Shown: positions 46,801 through 59,545, counted from the first letter of the stretch. The stretch is DNA of 64,000 nt from Rotaria macrura (GCA_900239685.1 OENT01000488.1:1-64000); one strand, 5' to 3'. Numbers and translations: made by a program. The notes: generated by a model from the sequence alone, not told the origin.

Positions 46801-49729
46801 GTTGGATAATGAGATGTTATTTCGAATTGTCGTAAATTTTGGAGTGTTAAAGGTGATATATTTTCGTCCACACGCCTTTGAACACTCGTCGATGAAACAG
46901 AACTTATTGTTGAATGTTGCGGTATGGGTGAAAGTTGCAGTTGCTGCTGTTGAGATGACGGAGGAGGATACGAACGTAACTAGAACAAAATATATTTATA
47001 CTCTTTTTGTGTCTTCTACGAGTGTGTAAGTTTGGATAAGATTCAAGTTTTTATTAATCGATGATAGAATAATAGGAAAGAGAAAAAGAGACGTAGCAAT
47101 ACAAACAATATATGATCGTGTAGGTTTCTTTTCTTTTCTTTTTCAGCGCACGTAGAGTTTCATTTTCTTTTATTCACGCATTTGAAGATAAGAAACAGAC
47201 GACAAAGAATAATTGGTTACGGGATAAAAGAAAAACTAATGGCAGTATAAGTCTTACTTTTTCTCTTTTCTTTACACAAGATACTACAAATAATATTAAA
47301 AAAAGAATTCCTCTTCTAAGAAGTAAAACGCCTGAACACTTGAATAAATATATATATATATATATGTATGCAACGTTTGTTTGATGTAGAGAAATGTTGA
47401 TTAAACTTTATTCAAGTACATATATATTATATGAGAAATCGTTTTGACAAATTTCGATTTTCGAACAATAAAGAAAAAGGATCTTTACTCGCAATTTAGA
47501 GAGACCTTAATTAACAAACAAGATTGACAGTGACAAGGCCGTTGTCTTGGTAAATTTATATTATCGAAAATCATGCCATCATAAAAGACGATACATAGTT
47601 CTTTTTTTCGTCTTTGTATTGCTGCTTACTCTCCTATTCTTTTTCGTGTTTGAGAAGCCCCGATCATGTCAAGGTTGTTTAAATTCTAGAGAACAAATTA
47701 GATTACATACAGATCTATACGTTTGTTGTTAAAATAGTGAACTCAAATGAAAATGATGGCAATCAATTCCTAACGACATGCATGAAGAATATAAGAATAA
47801 AGCCAGTGAAACACAATTGTCTGTCTTTTTATTCTTGATGACAAACCTGTTTAGGTGATGATGTTTGTAGTTGACGTTGACGTAAATAAATTCCATTGAG
47901 TTTTTTGTTAAGTAATTTTATTTGTTCACATTCATCGATTGATTTCGCTAGTTTTGATTTCAAATGTTTGACTTCATCGATATTAATCATCTTGTTTAAC
48001 CGATTAATATGATTAGCTGCTTGAACTAATTCTTGCTTTAGATGTTTATTCGCTGCTTCTAGTAATTGTACTTGTTCATAAACGGGATCACTCGTTTTGA
48101 AGTCATGCAATTCAGCGTACAATCGTTCGTTCTCCTTTAGCACAGCGTCGATGGTTAATTTTAATTGTTGATAATCTTTTGATTTCGCCGGTGAACCGGA
48201 AGTGTCGGGTGCGTCAACAAGATTTTTGTACAAAAGAAGTTGTTTGGTTGCTGATCGATGTTGTCCAGCAAGACGTTCATTTTCTGTTTCAGTTTGCTCA
48301 AGACGATGTTTAACCGAATTGTATTGTTTTTCGAATTGTGCTCGAATGAAATCAATCTGAAAGTTTAAGAAAAGTGAATAAAACGATAAGTCTATATGTA
48401 TAAAGTATTACCTGATTAAAAAGGTGCGAACGTTCATTGAGAAAAAACCTTATTTGACTAATCCAATCAAGTTGAACGAGATCCGAAAGATTGGCTTCAT
48501 GCAGTAAATGTGCAATATGAACAGCTGGTGAACGATGTGGTTGATGATAATTGTCGTCGTTTATTAGAACTAAAGAATAAGAATGAAAAAATGACGAAAT
48601 CTATATTTATAGTAACGGAATTTCGTACGAGAAACAAACGAACATCGCTTATCGGAATGATTGATTCGACATGAAATCTTGTTTCTAACGAATTTTTCGC
48701 CTTGCAAAATCTTTGACTAGTTTGTAATATCTCGAGAAAAGTCAATATTTGAACTTTCAATATGAAATCTTGAATTGAATATTAACCATGAAAAGTGAGT
48801 CGTCTTGCAAAGTAAGAGCTCTCTTGTTGCAATTTCAAGAAAATGGAAAGTTAAACTATTGATAAGTGGATTTCGTTTTCAACACCAAGATATATGTGCA
48901 TCTCAAAGCAGAATATTTAAATACTAGTGTACTTGAAATTTTAGTATAAGATCTATCCAACTGATCAATATAATCGGTTTTCTACAAGAGCAATCGGCAA
49001 CGACGCACAATAAACTTTTATTGATTTTAAATATTCGTATATGCCGACGAAGTGAATATCTGTGAAATGGATTATGTAGGTAAAAAAACAACATTCGATA
49101 CGTTCATGGTAAAAAAAAGACGTTGTCAAAATAATCGACGAAGAAAATCTTCGCTCAATTATGTATTATTTCAAATCTATGAAACTGTTCAATTCGATAA
49201 AAAATCACTTAGAATTTTTCCTTGGAAAAACAAAAGAAATTTTAAGAAAAAAAAATCCTAAAACATATCAAGGTTTTGTTTGTTTTAAATAATAAGAGAA
49301 ATATCAATAATTACTAATCCAAATACAAAAGGTTAGTTTCTGATCGTTATTAAAAGTGTCTGATGATCAATCACATGCAATCTACTTTAATCCAGAAATC
49401 CACCGGAAGAAAGTTTCTCACGTCATTAAATACCTAAGTATAGCTATTATTAATCTCCTTTGATATTTCGTTTTACATCAGAAATAATATTTAAAAATAC
49501 TTTCAATTTTCGAAGGAAATATTAGTTCTAAATATTTACCTGCAAGACTTGATAGAGAAGAAGGTGCAGCAGGATTGGTTATTTTTGATGATTCCTGTTG
49601 TTGATCATGGCTTAGTTTTACTTTCGATAATTGACTACCGTTATCATCGGCTTCTTCATCAACATCTCGATCACCAGTCGTAGCTTCCATACTTTCTGTA
49701 CGCTTTTTTCGTCGAGTTCTTGTGTACAT
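40900..49729 (-). CDS. Long coiled-coil protein, centrosome/cilium-like (15 exons, about 1263 aa)
   Basis: Exons on the minus strand are 49540-49729, 48413-48569, 47847-48356, 46095-46979, 45905-46030, 43460-43633, 43195-43389, 43002-43142, 42802-42943, 42460-42728, 42218-42392, 41978-42144, 41619-41899, 41105-41342 and 40900-41040 (edges to within a base or two). The phases I checked join. The N-terminus is acidic and disordered, then long heptad-rich coiled coils run almost to the end (for example QLKLTIDAVLKENERLYAEL, ELQNELDQLHDKLDELTREN, ENLLLTSKIQLLEDQMENLN), interrupted by a Ser/Thr/Gln-rich stretch in exon 4. The tail is Ser/Pro-rich and ends LPESSSVS. It is probably a centrosomal or ciliary scaffold; CEP89- or CEP135-type proteins are candidates but I cannot name the orthologue. 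Intron 13 uses a GC donor (AG|GCAAGT). Introns 1, 3 and 5 are long; intron 5 carries repeats. Confidence 0.8.
44061..44525 (+). repeat. Interspersed repeat, copy 2 (3' end lost; in intron 5)
   Basis: Same family as 37701-38260. It starts TGTGTACTCAAAAAGTGAGT and contains a CCGT run. It breaks off within the element at about TTGGGATTTCCCAAA and is followed by about 65 bp of unrelated sequence. Confidence 0.75.
44592..44960 (+). repeat. Interspersed repeat, copy 3 (5' part lost; in intron 5)
   Basis: It begins inside the element at ACCAAGCAATCCCTGAGG and runs to the usual right end with the TCGGGCATAAGTCCGA palindrome. It is closer to the copy at 59887 (shared GAGGGGTGGTACAGGG) than to copy 2 next to it, so the two are separate insertions or a rearranged pair. 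Confidence 0.75.
47349..47366. repeat. (TA)n microsatellite in intron 3 of the coiled-coil gene
   Basis: A short run of alternating TA lies in the 0.87-kb intron between exons 3 and 4. The rest of that intron is AT-rich with no coding signal. Confidence 0.8.
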
Positions 49730-52700
49730 ATTGAAATGATTTTTGATTTTGATCCGTATCGATTACAGTAGCAATGTCGGTTTTCATGAGCGTCAATTGC
49801 TATAAGGAATAATCCGTACTTCCTTCCCTATTGGTTTGTTGATGAACCACCTATTGGCAAGGTTTAACATCTTGACTTTTATAAGACATTTATCTTTAGT
49901 ATTCACACACACACATAGGCACACGGCAGTGAAAACAAAACGAGCTATACAAAGCAGCACTTTTCGTTCATTTACAAAAAAAAGACTTCCACGAGAAAAA
50001 AAAATCCACAAGACAAATAATTTATATATATATATATTTGTGTGTGTGCGTACAAGTATACGATAGATGTTGCACTTATATATACAGTGAGCTCGATCGA
50101 CGTAATATCAACATGCACAAGAAGAAAAGAGAGAGAGAGAGAGAGAGAGAGCAAGAAGAATTTGTATAAGTGATCATTCAAAAAGAATAAAAAAAAACAT
50201 ACAGAAGGTGTGAGAGTTTGGAAGAAGTTGCTGCTACCCTGTTTATATAAGAGAAGGTGCTCGTTCTCTCGATCGTTTTCTTTTTCTCCTTGGACTATTC
50301 ATGAAAAGTGTCGCCCTATTCTTCACAGTCTAGAAAAATATATTTGTCATCAATCTGTTGTTAGTTCGGAAAAAGTATCTTCGCTTCATTCTTTTACTCT
50401 ATTTTATTCATTTGCTCTAATGAAGAAAGAATTATTTTGAAAGCTGATCATGCTTTCTTTTTGTAGAAGTACTCGAAGAACGAATCAATGAACATACTCA
50501 AATTTATAATCTTGAATACAACAACAAACAAGTCAAAATAAATTTCGAAATAGATGAAATATGAAATCAGAAGGAGAAAAAGAACTAAAACAATATGTTA
50601 CACTTAGTTTCATGAACATGAAATGTTGTTCTAAATGATAAGTTATTGTATCAACAAATAAGCTTGAACTACAGATGTAGATTGAAAAATACAGATGGTT
50701 AATGTATAATATCGGATTGTTTAGATGCATTTACCGACATTAGAGTCGTACATCGTCTAGACAACAATAGGATCATTATAATGGACAGTTTCTCGAAAGC
50801 TGATTTCTGTCGACATCTGTCGAATAGTGAATTTTGCTAAATAATGAGTCGTCTTTTCCAAAGTTTATATTGAAAAAGAATATTCGGTACAGTACAATGC
50901 TTAGGAAAGAAAAACCAAAAGCACAATGTTTTCTTTTAACGAAATATGTGTTGACTATGTCGTCAATCAACTCATGTGATGTCTTTTTTAATACGTATTG
51001 AGTTTAATAGAATAACACATCTTTTCTATTAAGATCGTCGAAAAACCTTTTGTGGTTACCTATTGTTTTATTGACTGTCTGCGATTGCGTATATGCTTGA
51101 ATAAAATCAGTTGACGTTGGCTAAAGAATGGCTACTTGAAAAATATAAACACATCGATTAAACGACTACAGGGTTTGGAGGCGACCGCTTGTGGCCAATA
51201 TAAACAGTGAAAGAAAGTTGGACTTCGATTGATTGAAAAATCTTGAATTGATTCAATAGCTCTGTCTATTAATGATTTTATTTGAGGCAGTTGGAAATAT
51301 TGTTGCGTACATTATTCAGTTCGATGACTGAATACTATTATTGAAACGTAATTCTGTTCAATAGGGACTTCTAATTTCATGTTACGATTGATTAAATCAA
51401 GAATGCGTTTATCGTGTTATTTCTTCAAATGAAACAATGCATCGTTTGAGTATTTATGACCAGTAATGTTCTATTCAATAGTTTGAAATCGAACAATAAT
51501 GAAAATATGCTCACATGTTATTTTCGATCGAAGTATAATTCATATAGAATGATTATAAGTCTCAATCATTTACAATAATAGAAAACATCAGGGAAGCAAA
51601 AATGAATCAATAATTAAATGATGACCTACATATTTCTTATCTTTTTCTTACCTAATATTATTGTTTTCTAGAGCAGTTTCTAATTGTCTATGGGCTATCT
51701 GGACAACGTCGAATAAATGGTTTGTTTGAATAAATATAGTTATTGGTTGATTGTATTTGTCCGCCTTTAGTTTGAAGAGATGGTTTATTGTTTTCTTTCA
51801 CACTTCTAAATACTGACACGAGTGTTTAGAAGGAATACATGTTATAAATGATTGACGTTGCACAGAAAATATCACGAATATTTTAGCCTTGAAATAAATA
51901 ATATGGTTTCATCAAAGACTATAATGCGGTAAACAACACTTCAACTTATTATTTGAAAGAATGCAGTATGAATCGATCAAATACTTATATTCCGCTGACT
52001 TTAAAGTAGCGCGCGTCACTCCTGATAAGTATTTCACTGATTATGTCTGACAAAAGAAAACAAAACTGTTCGTCACTCCTTCGAGACATTATCAACAAGT
52101 AAAAACGTCTGATCGTCGACAGTTTTATTTAAATCAACTAAAATAATACAATATCTAGATTTGAACGATTGCCAACTACAGAGAAATGAGTTAGTGAACA
52201 ATTGATTGGTGCTCACCGTGACGAGTTTATACTTGCTTTCAGAATACAATGGTAAAGTACACGTAGCTTTGGTTTATAATGGTAGTGGAGCATCGGAGAA
52301 TACTCGGACGAGTGGTGACTAACCTGAAAAGCATGTGGATCGAAAGTTGTTATTAGTGATTTGCATTCTTATACTTTAATGATAGCATATAGGGTCATTA
52401 TATATTTCACGAGATAAATTTTGATTAATCTACTTCATAGTAGACTTGAATACATCAATAGATGAGAATATGAGTGACATGCTATCTTGCAGTAAAATAT
52501 TTATCACAATTCTTATTGAAAGAAATAAGAACATTCGTTCTTCTCTGGATTAAAATCAGCATATTACATGAGTACTATCAGTTAAAACTGATGAAGACAG
52601 CAGTTACAATAATAAGCATCGATGATACTTGTTGACATTTATTTCTTGATACAAACAACTACACGATTTAATGATTGTAGAATATAGTATAAGATAAACG

Positions 52701-52827
52701 AAAAAGAATATCTACATCTATGTATTTTACTCAAAGTTATCTCGAATAGAAATTATAATTGAAAACTATCTATGATAAGATGAAGTACTACGTACTTCTC
52801 TCTTAGTATTAATTAATATACGTATCA
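49730..52827. other. Upstream of coiled-coil gene; no gene recognised
   Basis: This region contains the presumed promoter of the coiled-coil gene (just above 49729), a (CA)n tract near 49905-49922, TA-rich runs near 50023-50040 and a (GA)n run at about 50130-50151. Nothing else is recognisable. Confidence 0.5.
50130..50151. repeat. (GA)n microsatellite
   Basis: A simple run of alternating G and A, about 22 bp, 0.4 kb upstream of the coiled-coil gene start. Confidence 0.85.
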
Positions 52828-53189
52828 CAGTAGAAATTAAAATTCATCACAATGAAAAATTTTCCAAGGAAAAATTAAAATATCTTTTATGTACAATAAA
52901 ATTGATAGAAGATCAGAATGAAATAGATCATATAATGACTGTTTCCATGGAAAACTTATGTTGAAATTCGTAATTTAAACGTTCAATATGTCCTATCAAG
53001 TAATTTATTAAATTCATCCATGAAAATTAAAGAGTGACCCTTGAATATCTACTTAAATGATTTACGCGACGTTTGTTTAAGTGTACATTTTTATTTCATT
53101 CTGATCTTCTATCAATTTTATTGGACGTAAAAGATATTCTGATTCTTCCTTGAAAAATTCTAAATTGTCATGAATTTTAATTTCTACTG
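52828..53189. repeat. Inverted repeat, about 97-bp arms, both arms protein-like
   Basis: The left arm (52828-52924) and the reverse complement of the right arm (53093-53189) both read CAGTAGAAATTAAAATTCAT, then diverge moderately, and both end in GATAGAAGATCAGAATGAAA. The spacer is about 170 bp. Read outward-in, the arms encode similar peptides: VEIKIHHNEKFSKEKLKYLL (left) and VEIKIHDNLEFFKEESEYLL (right), each followed by KLIEDQNEI. This looks like an inverted duplication of an exon or a foldback element that captured one. Confidence 0.65.
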
Positions 53190-55238
53190 CGACATGCGCA
53201 TATCATCATTGTGTGAAGCTCACGACAGTCGTTCCTGATTATGAGCGAGAAACGTTCATGTATAGTCATTTCGCTGAGGTTAAATGCGTTTTCAGTAAGA
53301 ATGTATTATAATAAACTTGATTGCGCAGTCTCTTTGGGGCTGAAATGCAGAACTCACATACTCCTTTTTGTAAAATATTTTCAGCGCTTTGAGTGTCTGT
53401 AATGGAGAAGAGGGGGAGGCGTAGCGCGGCACAGACTTCACCTTAAAACTTTCACTCACAGTTGTCTTCGAAATATATGTGAGTTCCATAAAATTGTGTA
53501 AATCTATGAAGACAACATAAATGATAATGGTTTTTTTCATACGCAGCAATTGTACTTGTAAAGACTAGGACAATTCTGTCTTCTTTTTAGTGCATCTCAG
53601 CGCAGTTTTGTTTCGTTTCGTACTGTTGAGTACAGATATTTGATACGTATGAACATTCTATTGCACATTCCTCGATGAATTCGAGGAGTCATCTCTGGGG
53701 AGAGAACTGGGTGAAAATTTTGAGAACTGCCAATGATAATAATTCATTATGACGACATCGACCATTTTTTATATTGAAAATACCACGAAAATCATAAAGA
53801 ACAGTACGTGACGCTTTGATGATGAATATTTATCATTTTCTCCCATCTAATGGCACATTATAAAGAACAGAGCCAATTTCATCGGTGATAGACTTATCGA
53901 TGAAAAGAAATACATAACTTATCTTGTAATCATCGAATAAAGTATTGTTTATGCTCATACATGCAATAGTATTAAAGTATATTTTCACTGAAATTTATTG
54001 TAGTAAATAAATATACACGTACACTTATCATGTTGGAAGGCTTATTTCTCTCACATAGTAATTCTAAAAACTTCTTCGAACCGTTGCTATAATGGCAACA
54101 GTATATGATGGGAAATAAAATAGACTGATAAGGATTGAAAACATTCTGTACTTTGATCTAGCAGCTAACAGGTGTTATTGAGTGAGTTACCTAACATTTG
54201 TGATAAACAAGGAAAGAGAGGCTTTTCCAGAATCTGCCATCAATAACAAATACTGAATGTACAAGAATCATACCACAAAGCATAAGACAATCTAAGGTTA
54301 AGAAGTACGCTATTGCATCGAATGAATGCCGATTGCATTGAACCTAGAAATAATTACATGAATTATCGATTGCTATTAATAATAGTGCTTCGATACTAAT
54401 TTGTCCGATGTGACCATTTCGTGAATAATGAATGCATGGCCATTGCATTAATTTGTTTGTTTGTGATGATGGGACTTCGAAGACGGATATAGAAAAATGA
54501 AGACCCTGTTGAAAGAAAGACATGTGATTGATAAATAATTTAATTAATCGATCGTCTTTGTCAACAGGATATCGAGTCGAAACAATAACATAGTTCGATG
54601 CGTGAGTTTGTTTTTGACAAAGAACACAAGTATTCGACCGTCTGTTTGATCATACATTAGAATAGACTGAAAATGAGAAATTAACTTAAAGAAAACAAGT
54701 CACAATAGTACTAAATACTTGTGACGATTCATGTAAAAAGAAGTCCTTGTACGGAGCTGCTTTCTGCGTAGAAGCCATTTTACTTATTATTAACAGGATG
54801 AAAACTACAAGAGTTCTCAACGTCTTGTTTATTGTTCCCAATAACGAATTGTTATTTAATGAAATCGAATGACATGTATCTAGATTATTTCATGTGAGCT
54901 AATTTAGGAGTTTCTGCCGTTCAGACTTAGTTATATTGCAAAGTAGAGCTCACTACGTCACGATAAACGTTCGAATTATTTGTTTTTCTGAATCATTGTA
55001 CACTATATGTATTGGCTTGAAAATCACGCAGATATTGTACAATTTTATTCTGTCTAACGAAGAGAACCAAATGGCATTTACTTCAAGCAATAATGAGAGT
55101 ATAAAACAACATTCATACGGTCTCATTTATCGTCGTCGAATAATGGAAATGAGAATTCATTCTATTACATGTTTACCATGAATGCTTAAAACTACTTCAA
55201 GAAACCATTCAGTTGTTTCATTTGCTTATGGGGCTTTT
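53190..55238. other. No complete gene; one terminal-exon-like piece at 55023-55181
   Basis: After a possible acceptor (ATCACGCAG, near 55031) the plus strand is open as NEENQMAFTSSNNESIKQHS, then YGLIYRRRIMEMRIHSITCLP and TGA. This could be the last exon of a plus-strand gene, but no upstream exon could be joined. A GC-richer stretch at about 53390-53430 resembles nothing I know. Confidence 0.25.
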
Positions 55239-55734
55239 CCACGATGATTTAATCACAAAACAAATCATAAAGTATTCAAAACATTGTGCTCTTCTATCAT
55301 ATTCATTCAAGAGAAATGTTGTTGGATATCATTTCGATGTTAAAAGGTTATCGAATTCAATTGAAAAACGATGAAGACATCTGGACCGTAGAAAACATTT
55401 TCAATTAACTTCAGAGGTACAATCTAAGACTGTGTCTTTGTTAGAGAAAAAATTCCTCTACAAGACTGAACATTTTCATTTAAAGTTTAATGAAATAATT
55501 TCATCGTGCCANNNNNNNNNNNNNNNNNNNNNNNNNNNNNNNNNNNNNNNNNNNNNNNNNNNNNNNNNNNNNNNNNNNNNNNNNNNNNNNNNNNNNNTTC
55601 ATCGTTTTTCAATTGAATTCGATAACCTTTTAACATCGAAATGATATCCAACAACATTTCTCTTGAATGAATATGATAGAAGAGCACAATGTTTTGAATA
55701 CTTTATGATTTGTTTTGTGATTAAATCATCGTGG
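55239..55734. repeat. Perfect 137-bp inverted repeat around an N gap
   Basis: 55239-55375 and the reverse complement of 55598-55734 are identical by eye over 137 bp. The right arm abuts the N run (55512-55597) with no spacer; the left arm is 136 bp away. In one frame the arm reads SKHCALLSYSFKRNVVGYHF, in another REMLLDIISMLKGYRIQLKN. On the minus strand the right arm continues upstream into NVESSFESSASHDDLITKQ. An assembly artefact is as likely as a true palindrome. Confidence 0.85.
55512..55597. other. Assembly gap (86 N)
   Basis: A run of N flush with the right arm of the inverted repeat. Confidence 0.99.
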
Positions 55735-57420
55735 CTTGCGCTACTTTCAAAGGAAGATTCGACATTAGTTTTCAGAAAAAACAAAATTTTTTTTCTTTCC
55801 ATCAAATTATCAAAAGCTCGATCATTTGAAATGGGTCTACAATTTATGGTGCTTTTCACTTACTGATCTGAGCAGAATAGTATTTGTCACCATGGATTTA
55901 GACGAATGAACAGTGTAATCTCGAGTGACTATTGATTGACTAGTATTACTGATATTCAATTCAGTATAGAGAATATTAAGAGATAAATACAATATTCTGA
56001 AGGTTTTTATCATGTTCTACATTGCACTTTTGAATTACATAGAAAAATTCTAAATTGCCAATTATATTTAATTTCCAGTTGTTGAGCTCACTGACTTTGA
56101 TTCAATAGCAATTGGGTTTTAAAACAAGTGTACTCTCAATTAACCATGCTTGCTTCCTATCGAAATTGGGCAGAACCTTATTGGACTAGTCAACTTTTTC
56201 TATAAAGAAGCAAAGATGATGTCAGATTAAATATTCATTAATTCTTACTTTTTACGGACGCATTACAATTCTTATTGAATAAATGACACGATTACAATTG
56301 GAAAAATTATTTTATATTTAAAAATAAATTAAAATGATATTCGTATGAAAAATTTTCATGTTAATTGTCGAAATCCAAACTAGATAATGATCATGATTTC
56401 ATTCATTTTGTTAACACGAATGAATGCTTCCAGAAATACATCAAGTCATAGGACGTATTTATAAGCAGATTGGTATTGGAGATCGAACATATTGGTATTC
56501 TACTAGATTACAAAGAACATTGCTCGAAATCAACTTCTAATTTTGATCATCTTTGAATGACTTTTATGCGTGCATCTTATTGAACCCGTATTCATGTTCA
56601 TATTATCGTTCGTTATCTACTATGAAGATGCATGCGAAAGAGCATGTTAATGTCTACATAGCTCTGCTAGAACACCAGTGAACATGAGAAGAATAGAATG
56701 GCAAGATAAGTTCTTGAAATCGACACTCACGATCAGATAAGAATACTATAAAGTGTATCTGGAAGAACTCTTATGAACAAATGCATTTCTTCGATAACAA
56801 ATCGAATGAAAATTCAAGTAGAGATCGACAGTCCTTTTATCGCCACGAGTAAAACGTTAACGCTCAATATGTTAAAGATACTTGAAAATTTTCTAACAAT
56901 CGAAATTTGGATTTTATTCTTAGAATAACATGTACAACTTTTACACAATACTTCAATCGATAGATTTTATTTCATCCATAGGTACCTGATACGTACTGGT
57001 TAAAGAATCTGATTGTTTATTCGCATTTTTTCAGGTAACGATTTCTTTCTTTGTTTGAAACAGTCAGGTCACTTGAAGTACGAATGTTCGCTTTTTCTCC
57101 TATACGTCTTGGTGATTCTCCATCACTCCTCACAATGAACATACGTCTGAATATTTTAAAACGAGTCGTCCATTTTTTGAACAAAACAAACATATTACAT
57201 GAATGATAGCAAAGTCCAACTGGTCTCTAACGATTCACAACTAATGTCAGCAAATTACATTCATCAATCGTGTTTCACTTCAATAAAAGTTTTCAATTAT
57301 GTATTTGTCTGAAGAGAAACACATTATGTCTTTCATTTGTTATGAAAATTGGCTTACATTTCACATACAATCATCAATGAATGTTTATTCCGTACATTCA
57401 TGTGTTTTTGTTTGTTTCAG
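55735..57420. other. No gene recognised
   Basis: AT-rich DNA. Only the minus-strand open stretch next to the inverted repeat (to about 55859) looks at all coding. Confidence 0.45.
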
Positions 57421-57795
57421 CACCTATGCATCACGTCGAACAATTGAAAGCAAAACCAATATTTTCATACGCACGGCTTTTTGGAATATTATTTCTTTAC
57501 TCATCATGGATCAAGGCGACAACGACGTTTTTACTTGTGAATAATGAATCATCTTAAGAAAGGTGATTCAAAACAAACGATATCAACTTCTATTCAACGA
57601 CGTGAGTATCAGAGATTCAAAATAGACAATAGTTGTTGACCCTTAATTGTATTCAGCCCAATCGAGAACATTGATAGTTGTTCTACTAGTAACCAACATA
57701 CGCCTGTATTGTTCAGTGCAAACTGATGCCTACCAATGTGCGTCGTTGGGTAGTACAACGATTAACAATGTACTTACTATTGCTAGAATAGAAAC
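57421..57795 (+). CDS. Candidate plus-strand exons with hydrophobic segments
   Basis: After the acceptor GTTTGTTTCAG (ending 57420) the frame reads MHHVEQLKAKPIFSYARLFG, then ILFLYSSWIKATTTFLLVNN, ESS and TAA. A second acceptor (GTATTCAG, near 57657) opens TLIVVLLVTNIRLYCSVQTD, then AYQCASLGSTTINNVLTIAR, up to a possible GTCAGT donor near 57802. The second piece looks like a signal peptide followed by a secreted Cys-containing segment. I could not join the two in one frame, so they may be separate genes or chance. Confidence 0.25.
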
Positions 57796-57883
57796 ACGCC
57801 ATGGTCAGTCATCGATTCATCTTCACTTTTACTTTTCATGTAAGATTGTGTTGTTTTTTTGAGTCACACAAACTAGATGGGAA

Positions 57884-58589
57884 TAGAGGTGTAAGCCGAA
57901 GGTTAGAACGGCGGTGGCTCATATAAAATTTGAATTTTTTAAGGTTCTCAGCGGCCAGCAATTTAAATCAGTAAGCCATTCCTCACCGGTGACTATATAG
58001 CTTGAAATTTATTTTTCTTGGCGGCGGCCAAGTTTCACATTGATGATTTTTTTTTTCGTTGAGCCGTTTCTATTTATTTCAATCCGTGTTTACTGCCATT
58101 TTAATATAGAATTTATGAAAAAAAACTATTTTTTGTTATCATACAATGACAAAATACATAATGAGTATCCCAAACTATGCACATATCAAAACATACGACT
58201 ATAGAATAAAGTACAGAAAAATAGTCTGAGAATAATACGAATATTATTAATACACAATACTAGCCTATATAATTACATGTATAAGTAAACAAGCGATACT
58301 GCAGATCAAAACTACACGACTATCGATGACTAAAATAGCTTTAGGTTCGTGTAAAGATGTTTGTTTTCTTCTACGAGAAACACAAAATATCTTCTGTTTT
58401 TCGTCTCGTTTGTGTAAAAAGTGTATGACAGGTTCAAAATTTGAGATGAGAGAAAAGGAAAAATTTACGATCACATTTGTAAAAATATCAGCGGCGGTGA
58501 TTCTTAATATCGAAAATTTTTCTTGTGGCGGCGGGAGCGGTTGAGTTTTAAAGAAAATCGGCGGCTGAGCCGTATGGCTGACATCTCTA
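57884..58589. mobile_element. hAT-like MITE, about 0.7 kb
   Basis: The left end reads TAGAGGTGTAAGCC and the reverse complement of the right end reads TAGAGATGTCAGCC, with GGCGG-rich subterminal sequence on both sides. Flanking 8-mers GATGGGAA (57876-57883) and GATGTCAA (58590-58597) agree at six of eight positions, consistent with an aged 8-bp hAT target duplication. The interior is AT-rich with no transposase. Confidence 0.55.
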
Positions 58590-59439
58590 GATGTCAAGTT
58601 CTACTAGCATTATACTCATTCACCCGGTATCGATACCAGTTGTTGTATTCATAAAACATTTTATGTTCTAATCTGATTGACGACAGGACCTTGTTGACGA
58701 AAATCAAGTTTTTCTATGTTCATCCCACAGTATCATTGGTGAAATACTTCTCTCGATATCGTTATGAATCGATATATTTTTGAAACTTTTCATCGACTTT
58801 ATCGGTGTATTATGAAGCAATGCAGAGTGATACTTTCCGTTTTGAGTTGCACGATGATTAATTTATCCCGTATTTTTCTTAACTAAAAAGATAGTTGTAG
58901 ATTCTAGGGATAAGCTCAATCGAGATCAACAATGAGAGAAGAAATCAAAGTGCTCGAGTGAATCATAGTCAAACATAACGTTTCGTTTTACTTGCAATGC
59001 ACTGCATCAAGCTCGTCGGTGTAAAATCTATGATTCGACTGATAAGTGATGGTTACACTGAAACATGAGTGTGCTTATGACATGAATATCTAGAAATCTA
59101 GTCGATGTTCAGATTGTTTTTCAATGGAAAAGATTTCAAAATTCACGTGTATCATTACGAGAATATTTGATAATGAATTGAAACAAGAGTCAAATGTGAA
59201 GCATGCATGACATTCTGTTGTCGAGAGCTTAGTTCGAGTTATTTTCTCATTTATTCTACTCGTTCAGACTAAGAAGTGCTTTTAAACAAAACCATTTTCT
59301 ATCATTCATCGGATGGGCTATCGAAAATCACTCGTGCGTAATATTATATATGAAGGATTGCCACACACCTAGTCGAAGAAATAACGATAAGCATCTGAAA
59401 TGAAAATTCTCTTGTTTTATTTTGCCTTATGAGTCCACT

Positions 59440-59545
59440 CGATAGGAGCCGTCAGATTTAGCATTTGTGAACCTGAACCCGGACTCATGTACAAGTGCAA
59501 TCGTTCTCAGTCCTACTTGCCGAACTGTACCACTGAACGACTTGA
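59440..59545 (-). repeat. tRNA-like sequence, possible SINE
   Basis: The minus strand reads GTTCAGTGGTACAGTTCGGC (A-box-like) and, about 40 nt later, GAGTCCGGGTTCAGGTTCAC (B-box-like). The spacing suits an RNA polymerase III promoter. The acceptor stem does not pair convincingly, so a working tRNA is unlikely. A tRNA-derived SINE head or an old tRNA pseudogene is possible. Confidence 0.35.

Noticed and set aside
49836-50181. Overlapping ORFs on both strands near the microsatellites
   Set aside because: Low-complexity CA, TA and GA runs create open frames without coding character.
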